Assembly (NCBI GenBank): GCA_020353515.1
Contig: CP070695.1
Span: 3,888,008-3,927,039 of the forward strand
Length of the DNA: 39,032 bases
Direction: 5' to 3'
From: Candidatus Heimdallarchaeota archaeon
Lineage (GTDB): Archaea; Asgardarchaeota; Heimdallarchaeia; Hodarchaeales; Hodarchaeaceae
In this document: in pieces, positions 9,403 to 17,608 of the stretch
How the letters are laid out: the number at the start of each line of letters is the position of its first letter
Numbering within the stretch: the stretch's first letter is position 1
Position numbers and translations under genes: made by a program
The notes under the pieces: model-generated
Told to the model about the DNA's origin: nothing
What the model saw: the letters and a program-made list of their open reading frames with translations, nothing else
The model's database searches: none

Positions 9403-9906
9403 TTGCTCATATTGGAAGAAGGAGAATATAATTTCACCATTTTCATTCAAAATGAGGGTCTGACCCTAACCACTTTACACGATGTCGGTCACTTATTTGG
9501 ATTAAACCATCCCCACGATTACTGGAATCCGTTCTTAGAGAAAGTTGAATATTCTTGGATTTGGGGGTACGCAGGAACACCAATGACCTATTTATCAACT
9601 GGTTATGACTGGGACTTTTTTGATAAGCAAGCTACCGCTCGTGTGCAGATTCATTCAATAAATGGGTATATGAATGGATATAATTATATGAATGAACAGA
9701 TTCATGAATTCATTTCAGATATCGAGATAGGGACGGATACGTTAAGGGAGATACTACCAAAAGCTCAGAGAATTCACAAAGATTATCATATTAGAGTAAA
9801 ATTCATTGAAGTTGTTAATAATATATTATTATTGGTTGGTACAATTATACTAGGGATCATAATATCAGCAGGAGTGATAATTTATCGAAAAGAGAAGACT
9901 CAGTAA
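9403..9906 (+). pseudogene. 5'-truncated metzincin-like metalloprotease remnant
   Basis: The frame encodes up to 167 residues. It has HDVGHLFGLNHPHD near residue 25, then GTPMTYLS about 40 residues later and a C-terminal hydrophobic helix with a YRKEKTQ tail. The three-His zinc site and downstream Met-turn are the metzincin signature (HExxHxxGxxH plus Met-turn), but the general-base Glu is Asp here. Almost all of the N-terminal half of a metzincin domain, and any signal peptide, is missing. The frame starts right after the stop of the preceding gene with only a TTG available, and no ribosome binding site is seen. I read it as the 3' part of a deleted gene. A short expressed protein cannot be excluded. 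Confidence 0.55.
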
Positions 9907-10088
9907 TTAATTCAAATATCTGAGACAATGCACATTTTTATATAAGTCTACGAAATTTTTTCAGATGGTACCAAAAATAGGGAAAAAAAGTCCCCAAATT
10001 TATCCCCTGTAAATTCAACTATTATTATATTTGTCATTAATATCAATAGAGGCTATGGTAACTCTTATAATTTCAACCTAGACAAAAA

Positions 10089-10310
10089 ATGGGATTTAAG
10101 GTTATTGTGAACGATATATGTAAAACAGAAAATCGAACTTGGTATACTGAAAGCAGAGGAGTATGTCATGGATGTGGCAGCCACTGTCAGTATATCGGTA
10201 CACCTCATAATGAATTTAATGGCTTAACGCATGAATGTTGTATTTGTCATGATTACTATAATGGAGACATGTGTTATGCATGTAAAGAGCGGTTAAGTAG
10301 ACAGCGATAA
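10089..10310 (+). CDS. Small Cys-rich, probably zinc-binding protein
   Basis: The product has 73 residues with nine Cys: an isolated one near residue 11, a CHGCGSHC block, a CCIC pair near residue 50 and CYAC near residue 62, along with His residues. This spacing would support one or two zinc sites. The ATG at 10089 has no strong ribosome binding site. No family is recognised. The gene stands alone between the protease remnant and the MoaD-like gene. The clustered CxxC pattern argues for a real gene, but the short length leaves doubt. Confidence 0.45.
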   Translation: MGFKVIVNDICKTENRTWYTESRGVCHGCGSHCQYIGTPHNEFNGLTHECCICHDYYNGDMCYACKERLSRQR

Positions 10311-10454
10311 GATACGATACAGTGAGTTTAATGACAGGTGAATCCTCAGGTGAATGAATAGCATAATGAAGTCCATAATAACAATATTCTTCAATTTCTA
10401 TGATTCTATGTTTCATATGGTAGATTGAACCGAGTTTTGAGATTGAGATGGGAA

Positions 10455-10748
10455 ATGACTGGCAAAATCAAGATTATGTTCCATGCAACCTTCAGGGAAG
10501 TTACTGGGAATAAAGAAATTGAAGAAAAGCTTGATAAAGATCGGACGGTACAATTTTTTTTGAATAAATTGCAAAAAACTTATGGAAAAGATTTCAATGG
10601 TGTAATTGATGCAAGTACAGGCAAAATTTCTACTGAAGTTCTTGTTCTGATTAATGGAAGAGCTATTAGAAAGACAGATATAGTATTAAAAGATAATGAT
10701 GTACTCCTAATTACGTTACCACTTGGAGGTGGATGGGGGGAGAATTAA
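10455..10748 (+). CDS. MoaD/ThiS-like ubiquitin-fold sulfur carrier with extended C-terminus
   Basis: From the ATG at 10455 the product is 97 residues (MTGKIKIMFHATFREVTG...). An in-frame TTG at 10425 would add ten residues. The beta-grasp pattern, including VLVLINGRAIRK and DVLLITLP, ends in LPLGGG, the diglycine tail of MoaD/ThiS proteins. MoaD carries sulfur for the pterin cofactor of molybdenum and tungsten enzymes, which fits the AOR gene 4.5 kb downstream. In known members the Gly-Gly is the very C-terminus, whereas here WGEN follows. The TGG after GGG is one base from TGA, so the tail may reflect loss of a stop. The next gene begins about 40 bases later. Confidence 0.75.
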   Translation: MTGKIKIMFHATFREVTGNKEIEEKLDKDRTVQFFLNKLQKTYGKDFNGVIDASTGKISTEVLVLINGRAIRKTDIVLKDNDVLLITLPLGGGWGEN

Positions 10749-10780
10749 TAAAAATAAGTGAGAAATCTTTAGATCTTAAT

Positions 10781-10786
10781 GGTGAT
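10781..10786 (+). promoter_or_regulatory. Ribosome binding site deciding the TTG start of the subtilase
   Basis: GGTGAT lies five bases ahead of the TTG at 10792. It matches the 16S rRNA anti-SD core of archaea and supports a TTG start, which gives a canonical signal peptide (EHKK followed by a hydrophobic run). Confidence 0.6.
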
Positions 10787-10791
10787 AGGAT

Positions 10792-13700
10792 TTGGAGCAC
10801 AAAAAAATATTCACTGTTTTATTGCTAGAATTATTGTTATTAGTAAGCTTTCTCTCAATCTGTCCAACATATTACCAAGCTCCAGTTAATCATAACTATG
10901 AACTATCGGAGGTCGAAATTAATACAAATGAGTTTTCTGTAGCTGGAGTAGATAATTCAAGCAATTTAGTAAGTAATATTAGTGTTATAATCCAATTTTC
11001 GGGGGAATTCCTTTCTTCTGGAATGATAAATACTGATTTCTCCTCCAGATTCCTTTATAATAAACTTTCTCAACTTTACAATGAAATGGAAGAGTCTGGT
11101 CTTCCAATTAGTCTGAGAATTGTGAGAACATTTCCAAATCTCTTGGGAGGGGTTTCTGCTATAGTCAATCCCACAACATATTCATGGTTACAAAACAGAA
11201 AAGACATATCTGTTTGGGAAGATGGACCAGTTCAAGTATTAGAAATAGGAGGAGATATTTATCAGCAATCAAATCAACCGTCAACTGCTGTTTGTTCTTT
11301 ATGGAATTTAAAGGATTTAAGAGGTCAAAATATTACAGGAAAAGGATTAACAATCGCAATTATAGATACTGGGGTTGATTATTCACATCCAGACCTAGGT
11401 GGTGGTCTTGGTCCAATTTTTCGTGTGAAAGGAGGGTATGATTTTGTAAATGACGACCCAGATCCAAGGGATGACAATGGCCATGGAACTCACGTTGCTG
11501 GGATTGTAGGGGCGAATGGTTCAATCATGGGAGTCGCCCCAGAGGTGAGTTTTCTCGCGTATAAAGCCTTTGATGAGTTTGGTTGTGGAAATATTAGTAA
11601 TATTATTAGTGCAGTTGAACAAGCAGTCCTTGATATGGCTGACATTCTAGTTCTTAGCTTCGGAAAAAGAGCTGATTTAAATTCCCCAGTTTCCCAGGTC
11701 TGTGAGCGGGCGTTTAAAAAAGGCTTACTTATCATCGCAGCTGCGGGAAATGATGGGCCCGAGACAATGACTTTATACAGACCTGGGGTGGCTAAAAACG
11801 TCATATCAGTCGGGGCAGCAAACTCAAATGGACAGGTAGCAGATTTCAGTTCACGGGGCCCACACCAATATTCATGGTTTGATTGGTATGGCCCTCAACA
11901 TTCTCAAGTTTCCTCAGATATTAAACCAGATATCTTGGGATTAGGAATCGACGTCAATAGTACGGATCTTAGGAGTGGTTATACTGTTCGTAGTGGTACT
12001 TCAATGGCCTGTCCGTATGTTGCTGGTATTGCTGCGCTCATAATGCAATATCAAAACACCTCCGCTGAGGAGACTCGTACTCGTCTTTTGACAACAGCAG
12101 ATGATAAGGATTATGAAGTTTTCACACAAGGATCTGGATATGTTAATGCGACTCGTGCAGTGATTGAAACAACTAGCCTTTCCTCGGGGAGAATTGATCT
12201 TACAGTTTTATCGAATTCATCAATGGGTACATTTGATGTAATAGGATTAACAAATGAATGTATAAACGTCACATTAAATTTGGAAGCATTTATAACCCAC
12301 GATCTTAACGGTATTCCTTTAGGGTCAGCAACCAATATTACTAACTATTTTATTTTAAGTTTATCAGATTTTATATTGAATAAAAATGAAAGCCAGCAAG
12401 TACAATTGACTACAATGATTCCTTCGTCATTCACTTCAGGTATTGTGACTGGACGGGTTTCTCTCCACTCTAATAGATCAAATTGGTTAAATATTTTATT
12501 CTCTGGGAAGTTAATCCATATTACTCTTAGAGAGGGAGGAGATCAAAATCTTGAGAGCAATCAACCTGTTTCCGATACCATAACTTCTGGAGCCGTACGC
12601 TACTATTACTTTCAACGGTTAGCAAGAAGCTATTCTACATTTAGTGTTCGAATTAATGAGGGAAACCTTCCAGTAGTTGAAATTTATAGAAATTCGACTC
12701 AAAGCGCAGTTAAAACCATTCACTCACCTTCTAAAGGTTACTGTGTCTACTTTCTTTCTTATTCCCAAGTTCCTCCTCCTTTTGATCAAATTGAAATAAT
12801 ACAAATTCAAGTTACAACTTCAGAACAAACCCAAGATATCATAGTAGAAGCAGCATACACTCAGGAGCTTGAATTTTGGGAACGTGAACTTAATCGATGG
12901 AGTATAACTGCTTTCGACTTTATACCATATCAGATGATTTACACAAAGCAGATAGGCGATGAAGGACCGAAATCCCCTTTGAACATCACGCTCACTTGGT
13001 CAGGAGATGCTGATTTAGACATAATACTTTGTGATGGAGATTTTCGATCTGAATCATTCTGGAGTAATCAATCATTGTTAAATCGAGAAATCTTAGTTAT
13101 GTCAGAAGATCTTGATCAAGAATATATCATCATTGTTAATGCTAACGGGAAAGCAGCAGAAGCAATACTTACAATCACAGGAACCCATGCTGACATGTCG
13201 TGGCATGTCCATTGCCGTCTTCGGCCTTATGATTTCGCTGCGGGTGATTCATTAATCTTTTATATGGAATTTACCGCGAGGTGGGGTTACACCTCGGCAA
13301 CATTACACTATCGGGTAAATAATGGAGAGGAAAAGACTAAATCAAAAGGATTTTTCTTAACTACTGCACCTGGTGGAGAAATACAGATTTTCGATTCAAT
13401 CATAGGTCCTTTTGAAAAAGGAGATCAAATTAGGTATTGGTTTAGTGTTTTGGATGCGAATGGAAATCTCGCAAATTCTCCGACTGAAACAATTCATATG
13501 GAGTGGAGTACAAGAGATTATGCCCTGACATTAAAACAACAAGTAAATTTAACAGGAAGCCCTTATGCTCTTGAACTTGGGGATTTACAGGAGGATGGAA
13601 TTACAGATATGGTGATTGGTAATGGAAATGAATTATTAGTGTATTCATTCACTCAGAATTCACCTGTTTTAGTTGAAAACATTAGCGGAAATAATTTGAT

Positions 13701-15039
13701 CTATGATATTTTAATCGATGATTTATTAGGGAGTAGTAGCCCTGAAGTGATTGTTTGGGAAAAAGGCTATTCTATCTCGATTTGGACTTGGAATTATGGT
13801 ACAAATTCTCTTGATATTGTAGAAGAAGTCAATAGACTGAGTACGACTGATTCTTTTGTAACTAATATTGCCATTGGGGATGTGGATAACGATCAGGCTA
13901 AAGAAATTATCGTAGGCGGTGGTTCTCAAACAATGGGTCAAATTCATATAATTGGGTATAATCAGGGTAACTGGGGGGTCGAAACGAATTTAACCGTCCC
14001 CTATACAACATTTGATGTCGAAACTGAAGACACAAATAGAAATAGTAACCTTGAAATAATTGCTGCGGTTCGATATCATGGTACTTATGTATTTGAGTGG
14101 TCTGGGGATGATTATGCCTTGTATTCCGTAATCAATCAGACTCATATGCCGTCAGCTATTCTTTTTGATGATTTTGACCAAGATGGAACAGATGAGTTGA
14201 TTGTTGGACAAAGCTCTTTTCCTAGAGGCCTTTACTCAATTATTTTTGATGAAGAAACCTATGTTACTGAAAGTAATTACGATGGAGCTAATCCACATCA
14301 TTCAGTTAGCGGTTTAACCTCAGGCGACATTGATAATGATGGATGGATTGAGTTAATTACCCATGTATGGGATGATCAGTTAATCTCATTTATTGGATAT
14401 CATGATAATCGATTCATCATTGAGTCCACATTAGTTATTCCAGAGTGTTTCGCACTTTGGGATGCTTCTGTGGTGGATATCGATTATGATGGGCGAAACG
14501 AGTTACTTTTAGCTGTGGATTCACGGGCAGGGATTGCTAGTAAAATCATGATCATGGAAATTAAGGACATTTTCCCCCCATCAATTACTTCTCCATCTGA
14601 TATAATAAGGGAGGAGGAGCGTCCCTGGGAAATAGAATGGAATATAGATGAAGCCTTTCCCTTAAATTATATAATCTTTCGAAATGGATCAGTTCAAGCT
14701 TCAGGAGACTTGAACGGGTCAATTTTAAAGTGTTCCGAGCCTGGATTGCCAATTGGGACCTATAATTTCACTATTGTAGTATCAGATCAATCAAATAATT
14801 CAGCGTCAGATTCAGTACTAGTAACAATAACTGAAGCGTCCCCTTCTCCCACAACAAGTTTTACTTCCACTACTTCTCCTTTTAGTACGTCTCCTTTCAG
14901 TACTTCTAGAACAAAACTTAGTTCCCAATTGAGTTCACCAACAATACGAATTACAACAGCGACGGGAGTACCTGGAGTTATTCTAATCTTATCAGTAGTA
15001 ATAACAATGAATCACAGAAAAAAGAATCATAGAAAATGA
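10792..15039 (+). CDS. Exported S8 subtilase with FG-GAP-like repeats and C-terminal anchor
   Basis: The product has 1415 residues and starts at TTG with a signal peptide. The S8 catalytic domain shows IIDTGVDYSHPDL (Asp192), NGHGTHVAG (His231), AAAGNDG (oxyanion Asn320) and SGTSMACPYVAG (Ser404), all intact, with a propeptide-like region before it. Beta-rich domains follow. About residues 930-1280 carry at least five DxDxDG-type calcium-loop repeats (for example DVDNDQAKE, DFDQDGTDE, DIDNDGWIE, DIDYDGRNE), typical of FG-GAP/VCBS propellers. An Ig-like segment, a Ser/Thr-rich linker with repeated SPFSTS, a hydrophobic helix and a basic tail (HRKKNHRK) end the protein. It should degrade proteins or peptides at the cell surface. 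It lies between the MoaD-like gene and the AOR group without an evident functional link. Confidence 0.9.
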   Translation: MEHKKIFTVLLLELLLLVSFLSICPTYYQAPVNHNYELSEVEINTNEFSVAGVDNSSNLVSNISVIIQFSGEFLSSGMINTDFSSRFLYNKLSQLYNEMEESGLPISLRIVRTFPNLLGGVSAIVNPTTYSWLQNRKDISVWEDGPVQVLEIGGDIYQQSNQPSTAVCSLWNLKDLRGQNITGKGLTIAIIDTGVDYSHPDLGGGLGPIFRVKGGYDFVNDDPDPRDDNGHGTHVAGIVGANGSIMGVAPEVSFLAYKAFDEFGCGNISNIISAVEQAVLDMADILVLSFGKRADLNSPVSQVCERAFKKGLLIIAAAGNDGPETMTLYRPGVAKNVISVGAANSNGQVADFSSRGPHQYSWFDWYGPQHSQVSSDIKPDILGLGIDVNSTDLRSGYTVRSGTSMACPYVAGIAALIMQYQNTSAEETRTRLLTTADDKDYEVFTQGSGYVNATRAVIETTSLSSGRIDLTVLSNSSMGTFDVIGLTNECINVTLNLEAFITHDLNGIPLGSATNITNYFILSLSDFILNKNESQQVQLTTMIPSSFTSGIVTGRVSLHSNRSNWLNILFSGKLIHITLREGGDQNLESNQPVSDTITSGAVRYYYFQRLARSYSTFSVRINEGNLPVVEIYRNSTQSAVKTIHSPSKGYCVYFLSYSQVPPPFDQIEIIQIQVTTSEQTQDIIVEAAYTQELEFWERELNRWSITAFDFIPYQMIYTKQIGDEGPKSPLNITLTWSGDADLDIILCDGDFRSESFWSNQSLLNREILVMSEDLDQEYIIIVNANGKAAEAILTITGTHADMSWHVHCRLRPYDFAAGDSLIFYMEFTARWGYTSATLHYRVNNGEEKTKSKGFFLTTAPGGEIQIFDSIIGPFEKGDQIRYWFSVLDANGNLANSPTETIHMEWSTRDYALTLKQQVNLTGSPYALELGDLQEDGITDMVIGNGNELLVYSFTQNSPVLVENISGNNLIYDILIDDLLGSSSPEVIVWEKGYSISIWTWNYGTNSLDIVEEVNRLSTTDSFVTNIAIGDVDNDQAKEIIVGGGSQTMGQIHIIGYNQGNWGVETNLTVPYTTFDVETEDTNRNSNLEIIAAVRYHGTYVFEWSGDDYALYSVINQTHMPSAILFDDFDQDGTDELIVGQSSFPRGLYSIIFDEETYVTESNYDGANPHHSVSGLTSGDIDNDGWIELITHVWDDQLISFIGYHDNRFIIESTLVIPECFALWDASVVDIDYDGRNELLLAVDSRAGIASKIMIMEIKDIFPPSITSPSDIIREEERPWEIEWNIDEAFPLNYIIFRNGSVQASGDLNGSILKCSEPGLPIGTYNFTIVVSDQSNNSASDSVLVTITEASPSPTTSFTSTTSPFSTSPFSTSRTKLSSQLSSPTIRITTATGVPGVILILSVVITMNHRKKNHRK

Positions 15040-15060
15040 TTGGATCAGGTTTGAATTGAA

Positions 15061-15204
15061 ATGAATGAAGTCAGATGTTTAAACTGTTTGAAACGATTTG
15101 AAGTCCAACCAAAGGCTGAAGAAGCAGCTTGTCCAAATTGTGAAACCCAGTATAGAATCTCTTGGCCAAGACCAGACCAACCTAAGATTCGCGGATCAAT
15201 TTAG
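15061..15204 (+). CDS. 47-residue zinc-ribbon protein upstream of AOR
   Basis: An ATG at 15061 opens a 47-residue frame (MNEVRCLNCLKRF...) with CLNC at residues 6-9 and CPNC at 24-27. This is a complete CxxC-x14-CxxC knuckle pair for one zinc or iron, followed by a Pro-rich tail. It starts 21 bases after the subtilase stop and ends 19 bases before the AOR start, so it is probably translated in one transcript with AOR. It overlaps only the implausible N-terminal extension of the AOR frame. Length resembles rubredoxin-size proteins, but rubredoxin's CPxCG motifs are absent. Function unknown; a structural zinc protein linked to the oxidoreductase is inferred from position. Confidence 0.65.
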   Translation: MNEVRCLNCLKRFEVQPKAEEAACPNCETQYRISWPRPDQPKIRGSI

Positions 15205-15211
15205 AGAACTC

Positions 15212-15219
15212 GAGGTGAT
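15212..15219 (+). promoter_or_regulatory. Ribosome binding site setting the AOR start
   Basis: GAGGTGAT ends four bases before the ATG at 15224. It shows that the oxidoreductase starts there and not at the in-frame ATG at 15098, whose extra 42 residues have no family counterpart and overlap the zinc-ribbon gene. Confidence 0.65.
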
Positions 15220-15223
15220 ATTT

Positions 15224-17110
15224 ATGGTTTGGAAAAGAAATATTGCCTACATTGATTTATCTAAAAGGAAAATAACTAAGAAAATAGTTCCAAAGTCACT
15301 TCGGCAACAGTACCTTGGGGGTCGTGGAATCAATGCCTATCACTTATATAATCATATTGCACCTCAAATTAACCCACTAGGCCCTGATAATGCGCTACTC
15401 ATAGGGACAGGATTGCTTACTGGAATTCCAGCTCTTGGTGCTGGCAGATGTGACATTGCAGCAAAATCACCCTTGACGGGGGCGGTGGGGGATTCCAATA
15501 TAGGGGGTTTTTTCGCTCCTGAGATGAGGTTGGCTGGATTTGACCATTTAGTTATAACAGGAGTAGCTGATAATCCTGTTTACTTATGGATACATGATGG
15601 GGAGGTAGAAATCGTTGACGCGACCCATTATTGGGGGAATGATACTTTTGAGACCCAAACCCAGATTCGAGCTGATCATAATGATGAAGAAATCAAGAGT
15701 TTGGTTATCGGAGTCGCCGGTGAAAAGCTCGTCCGCTATGCTAATATAAGAACCGGAATGAAAAATGCAGCAGGCAGGACAGGGATGGGGTGTGTAATGG
15801 GTTCTAAGAACTTGAAAGCAATTGCTACCCGTGGAACAATGGATATAGAGTTTGTATATCCAGAAGAGCTGTTGGAATATTGTTCAGAAATGAATAATAT
15901 GATTACTAGTTCACGATGGGCAAGAGCACAATCAAAATGGGGAACTCTTATTATTTACAGCAACACAAACACTACAGGATTAATCCGTACTAGAAACTTC
16001 CAGAAGAACCTGTTAGAAGGAGGGGAAGACTTGGAACCTGAGAACATGGATCGCTACAGTTTTGGAATGTCTGGCTGTTACGGATGTAGTGTTCATTGTC
16101 GTCACCGTTATGTGCTGGAAGAAGGGCCTCATGCTCATTTTGGTGAAGGACCTGAATATACTTCCTTGGGTGCATTTGGAACAATGGTTGACTGTAAAAA
16201 AATGGATACAGTTTTGGCAGCTAATCACCTAGTAAATAAGTATGGAATAGACACGCTTGAGGTTGGAGGGATCATAGCTTGGGCAATGGAACTTTGGGAG
16301 AAAGGAATACTGAATGAAGGGATGACCGATGGATTACAACTCGAATGGGGAAATGAGGAAGTTCTATTCGAGCTTATACGCAAAATATCTTATCGTGAAG
16401 GCTTCGGTGATATACTTGCTGATGGATTCAACCCCGCAATAGCAAAAATAGGTAAAGGATCAGAATATTATGCGATGCAAATTAAAGGGATGAGTAATCT
16501 TCACTCTGACGAACGCCCAACCCCTAGTTTGGCATTGAACATTGCCACAGCCACAAGAGGAGCCGATCACCTTAGAAGTCGACCAGCTATAGACCTTTAT
16601 GGATTACCTGAAGAGCTATTAGAGGAGATCTATGGTGGTCCTGTTTCATCAGATTATACTTCTTATAAGGGGAAAAGCCGGGAAGTTTGGTGGCAAGAAC
16701 TTCTTTATGCAGTCACAGATTCAATTGGGATATGCAAATTTCAAACGGTATTTTGTGCTGTACATGCTCCAAAATGGGACGAATTCTCTAAACTAATTTA
16801 TCTCACCTCAGGAATGGATCTAAAAAAACCTCAACTCATGGAGATTGGGGAGCGAATAGCTACTATCGAACGACTCTTCAACATTAGAGAGGGTTTTTCA
16901 AGAAAAGATGACAACCTACCAGAACGTTTCTTTAAAGAACCTACTCCCCTTGGATTTCCAATTGTTAGAGGAAAACAAATTGACAGAGGGAAATTCCAAG
17001 ACATGTTGGAGGAGTATTATAGTCTTCATAAATGGGATAACAACGGGGTTCCCACCACTCAAACTTTACAAAAACTCGGATTGGAGAAACAACGATCACA
17101 GAACACTTGA
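15224..17110 (+). CDS. aor: Aldehyde:ferredoxin oxidoreductase family tungsten enzyme
   Basis: The product has 628 residues, close to the usual AOR length. It shows the N-terminal fold YLGGRGINAYHLY, PLTGA, GRTGMGCVMGSKNLKAI (cofactor region), the cluster Cys285-x2-Cys288-x3-Cys292 with a distal Cys504 for one [4Fe-4S], GPEY with Glu311, and RGADH with His449. In the Pyrococcus enzyme a Glu and a His at similar positions (Glu313, His448, from memory) sit at the tungsten site. AORs oxidise aldehydes to acids and reduce ferredoxin, using a bis-pterin tungsten cofactor. The following gene is a four-cluster ferredoxin, as in multi-subunit AORs (AorAB) and BamBC. Cys324 lies near where I recall BamB having a tungsten-ligating Cys, so a benzoyl-CoA reductase relative is possible. 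Aldehyde oxidation is the default call. Confidence 0.88.
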   Translation: MVWKRNIAYIDLSKRKITKKIVPKSLRQQYLGGRGINAYHLYNHIAPQINPLGPDNALLIGTGLLTGIPALGAGRCDIAAKSPLTGAVGDSNIGGFFAPEMRLAGFDHLVITGVADNPVYLWIHDGEVEIVDATHYWGNDTFETQTQIRADHNDEEIKSLVIGVAGEKLVRYANIRTGMKNAAGRTGMGCVMGSKNLKAIATRGTMDIEFVYPEELLEYCSEMNNMITSSRWARAQSKWGTLIIYSNTNTTGLIRTRNFQKNLLEGGEDLEPENMDRYSFGMSGCYGCSVHCRHRYVLEEGPHAHFGEGPEYTSLGAFGTMVDCKKMDTVLAANHLVNKYGIDTLEVGGIIAWAMELWEKGILNEGMTDGLQLEWGNEEVLFELIRKISYREGFGDILADGFNPAIAKIGKGSEYYAMQIKGMSNLHSDERPTPSLALNIATATRGADHLRSRPAIDLYGLPEELLEEIYGGPVSSDYTSYKGKSREVWWQELLYAVTDSIGICKFQTVFCAVHAPKWDEFSKLIYLTSGMDLKKPQLMEIGERIATIERLFNIREGFSRKDDNLPERFFKEPTPLGFPIVRGKQIDRGKFQDMLEEYYSLHKWDNNGVPTTQTLQKLGLEKQRSQNT

Positions 17111-17111
17111 A

Positions 17112-17600
17112 ATGGAGAAATATGTTATGCAAAAAATTCTATTCGTTGAATCTGAAAATTGTACGGGATGTCGGATCTGTGAAACAGTTTGCTCTCTCTA
17201 TCAAGAAAAGGTCGTCAATCCAACACGAGCAAGAATCCAGATTATTAAGTGGGATCATAAAGGAATATATGTCCCAATGATTTGCCTTCAATGTGAGACT
17301 GCTCCTTGTGTAACAGTTTGTCCCATGAATGCTATTTATGAAGACAAAAATACTGGAGCAAAGGTTATTGATTATGATTTATGTGTAGGATGCAAATTAT
17401 GTGTCACTTTTTGTCCTTTTGGAGGAGCAGGAATAGATATTGAAGGAAAAGTCATCAAATGTGATTTGTGTAAAGGAGATCCTCAATGTTCAAAGAATTG
17501 CGAACCAAAAGCTTTACAATTCATTGAGGCAACAGCAATCAACTTAAAAAAACGAAGACTGGCAGCGGAAAATTTATCTGAGTTAATGAAGAAGATATAA
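17112..17600 (+). CDS. Four-[4Fe-4S] ferredoxin subunit of the AOR
   Basis: The product has 162 residues from the ATG at 17112, or 157 from the in-frame ATG at 17127, which has GGAG nine bases ahead. Sixteen Cys form four sets: CTGCRICETVC, CLQCETAPCVTVC, CVGCKLCVTFC and CDLCKGDPQCSKNC, the arrangement of DmsB/HycB-type electron-transfer subunits. It begins one base after the AOR stop, so the two are translationally coupled and likely form one complex, with the ferredoxin passing electrons from the tungsten site to a partner such as ferredoxin or NAD. The frame runs further upstream inside AOR, but that part has no ferredoxin character. It converges with the hydrolase gene 9 bases on. Confidence 0.88.
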   Translation: MEKYVMQKILFVESENCTGCRICETVCSLYQEKVVNPTRARIQIIKWDHKGIYVPMICLQCETAPCVTVCPMNAIYEDKNTGAKVIDYDLCVGCKLCVTFCPFGGAGIDIEGKVIKCDLCKGDPQCSKNCEPKALQFIEATAINLKKRRLAAENLSELMKKI

Positions 17601-17608
17601 TCAGTCAC

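Noticed and set aside
10455..15039. Subtilase as the protease that trims the MoaD tail
   Set aside because: The subtilase has a signal peptide and surface anchor, while MoaD acts in the cytoplasm, so adjacency alone is not evidence.
15098..15223. Long N-terminal extension of the AOR protein
   Set aside because: The 42 extra residues overlap the zinc-ribbon gene, have no AOR character, and a GAGGTGAT site fixes the start at 15224.
16908..17111. N-terminal extension of the ferredoxin frame inside AOR
   Set aside because: The extension is read from AOR coding sequence in another frame and has no Cys motif; ATG at 17112 gives a normal ferredoxin.
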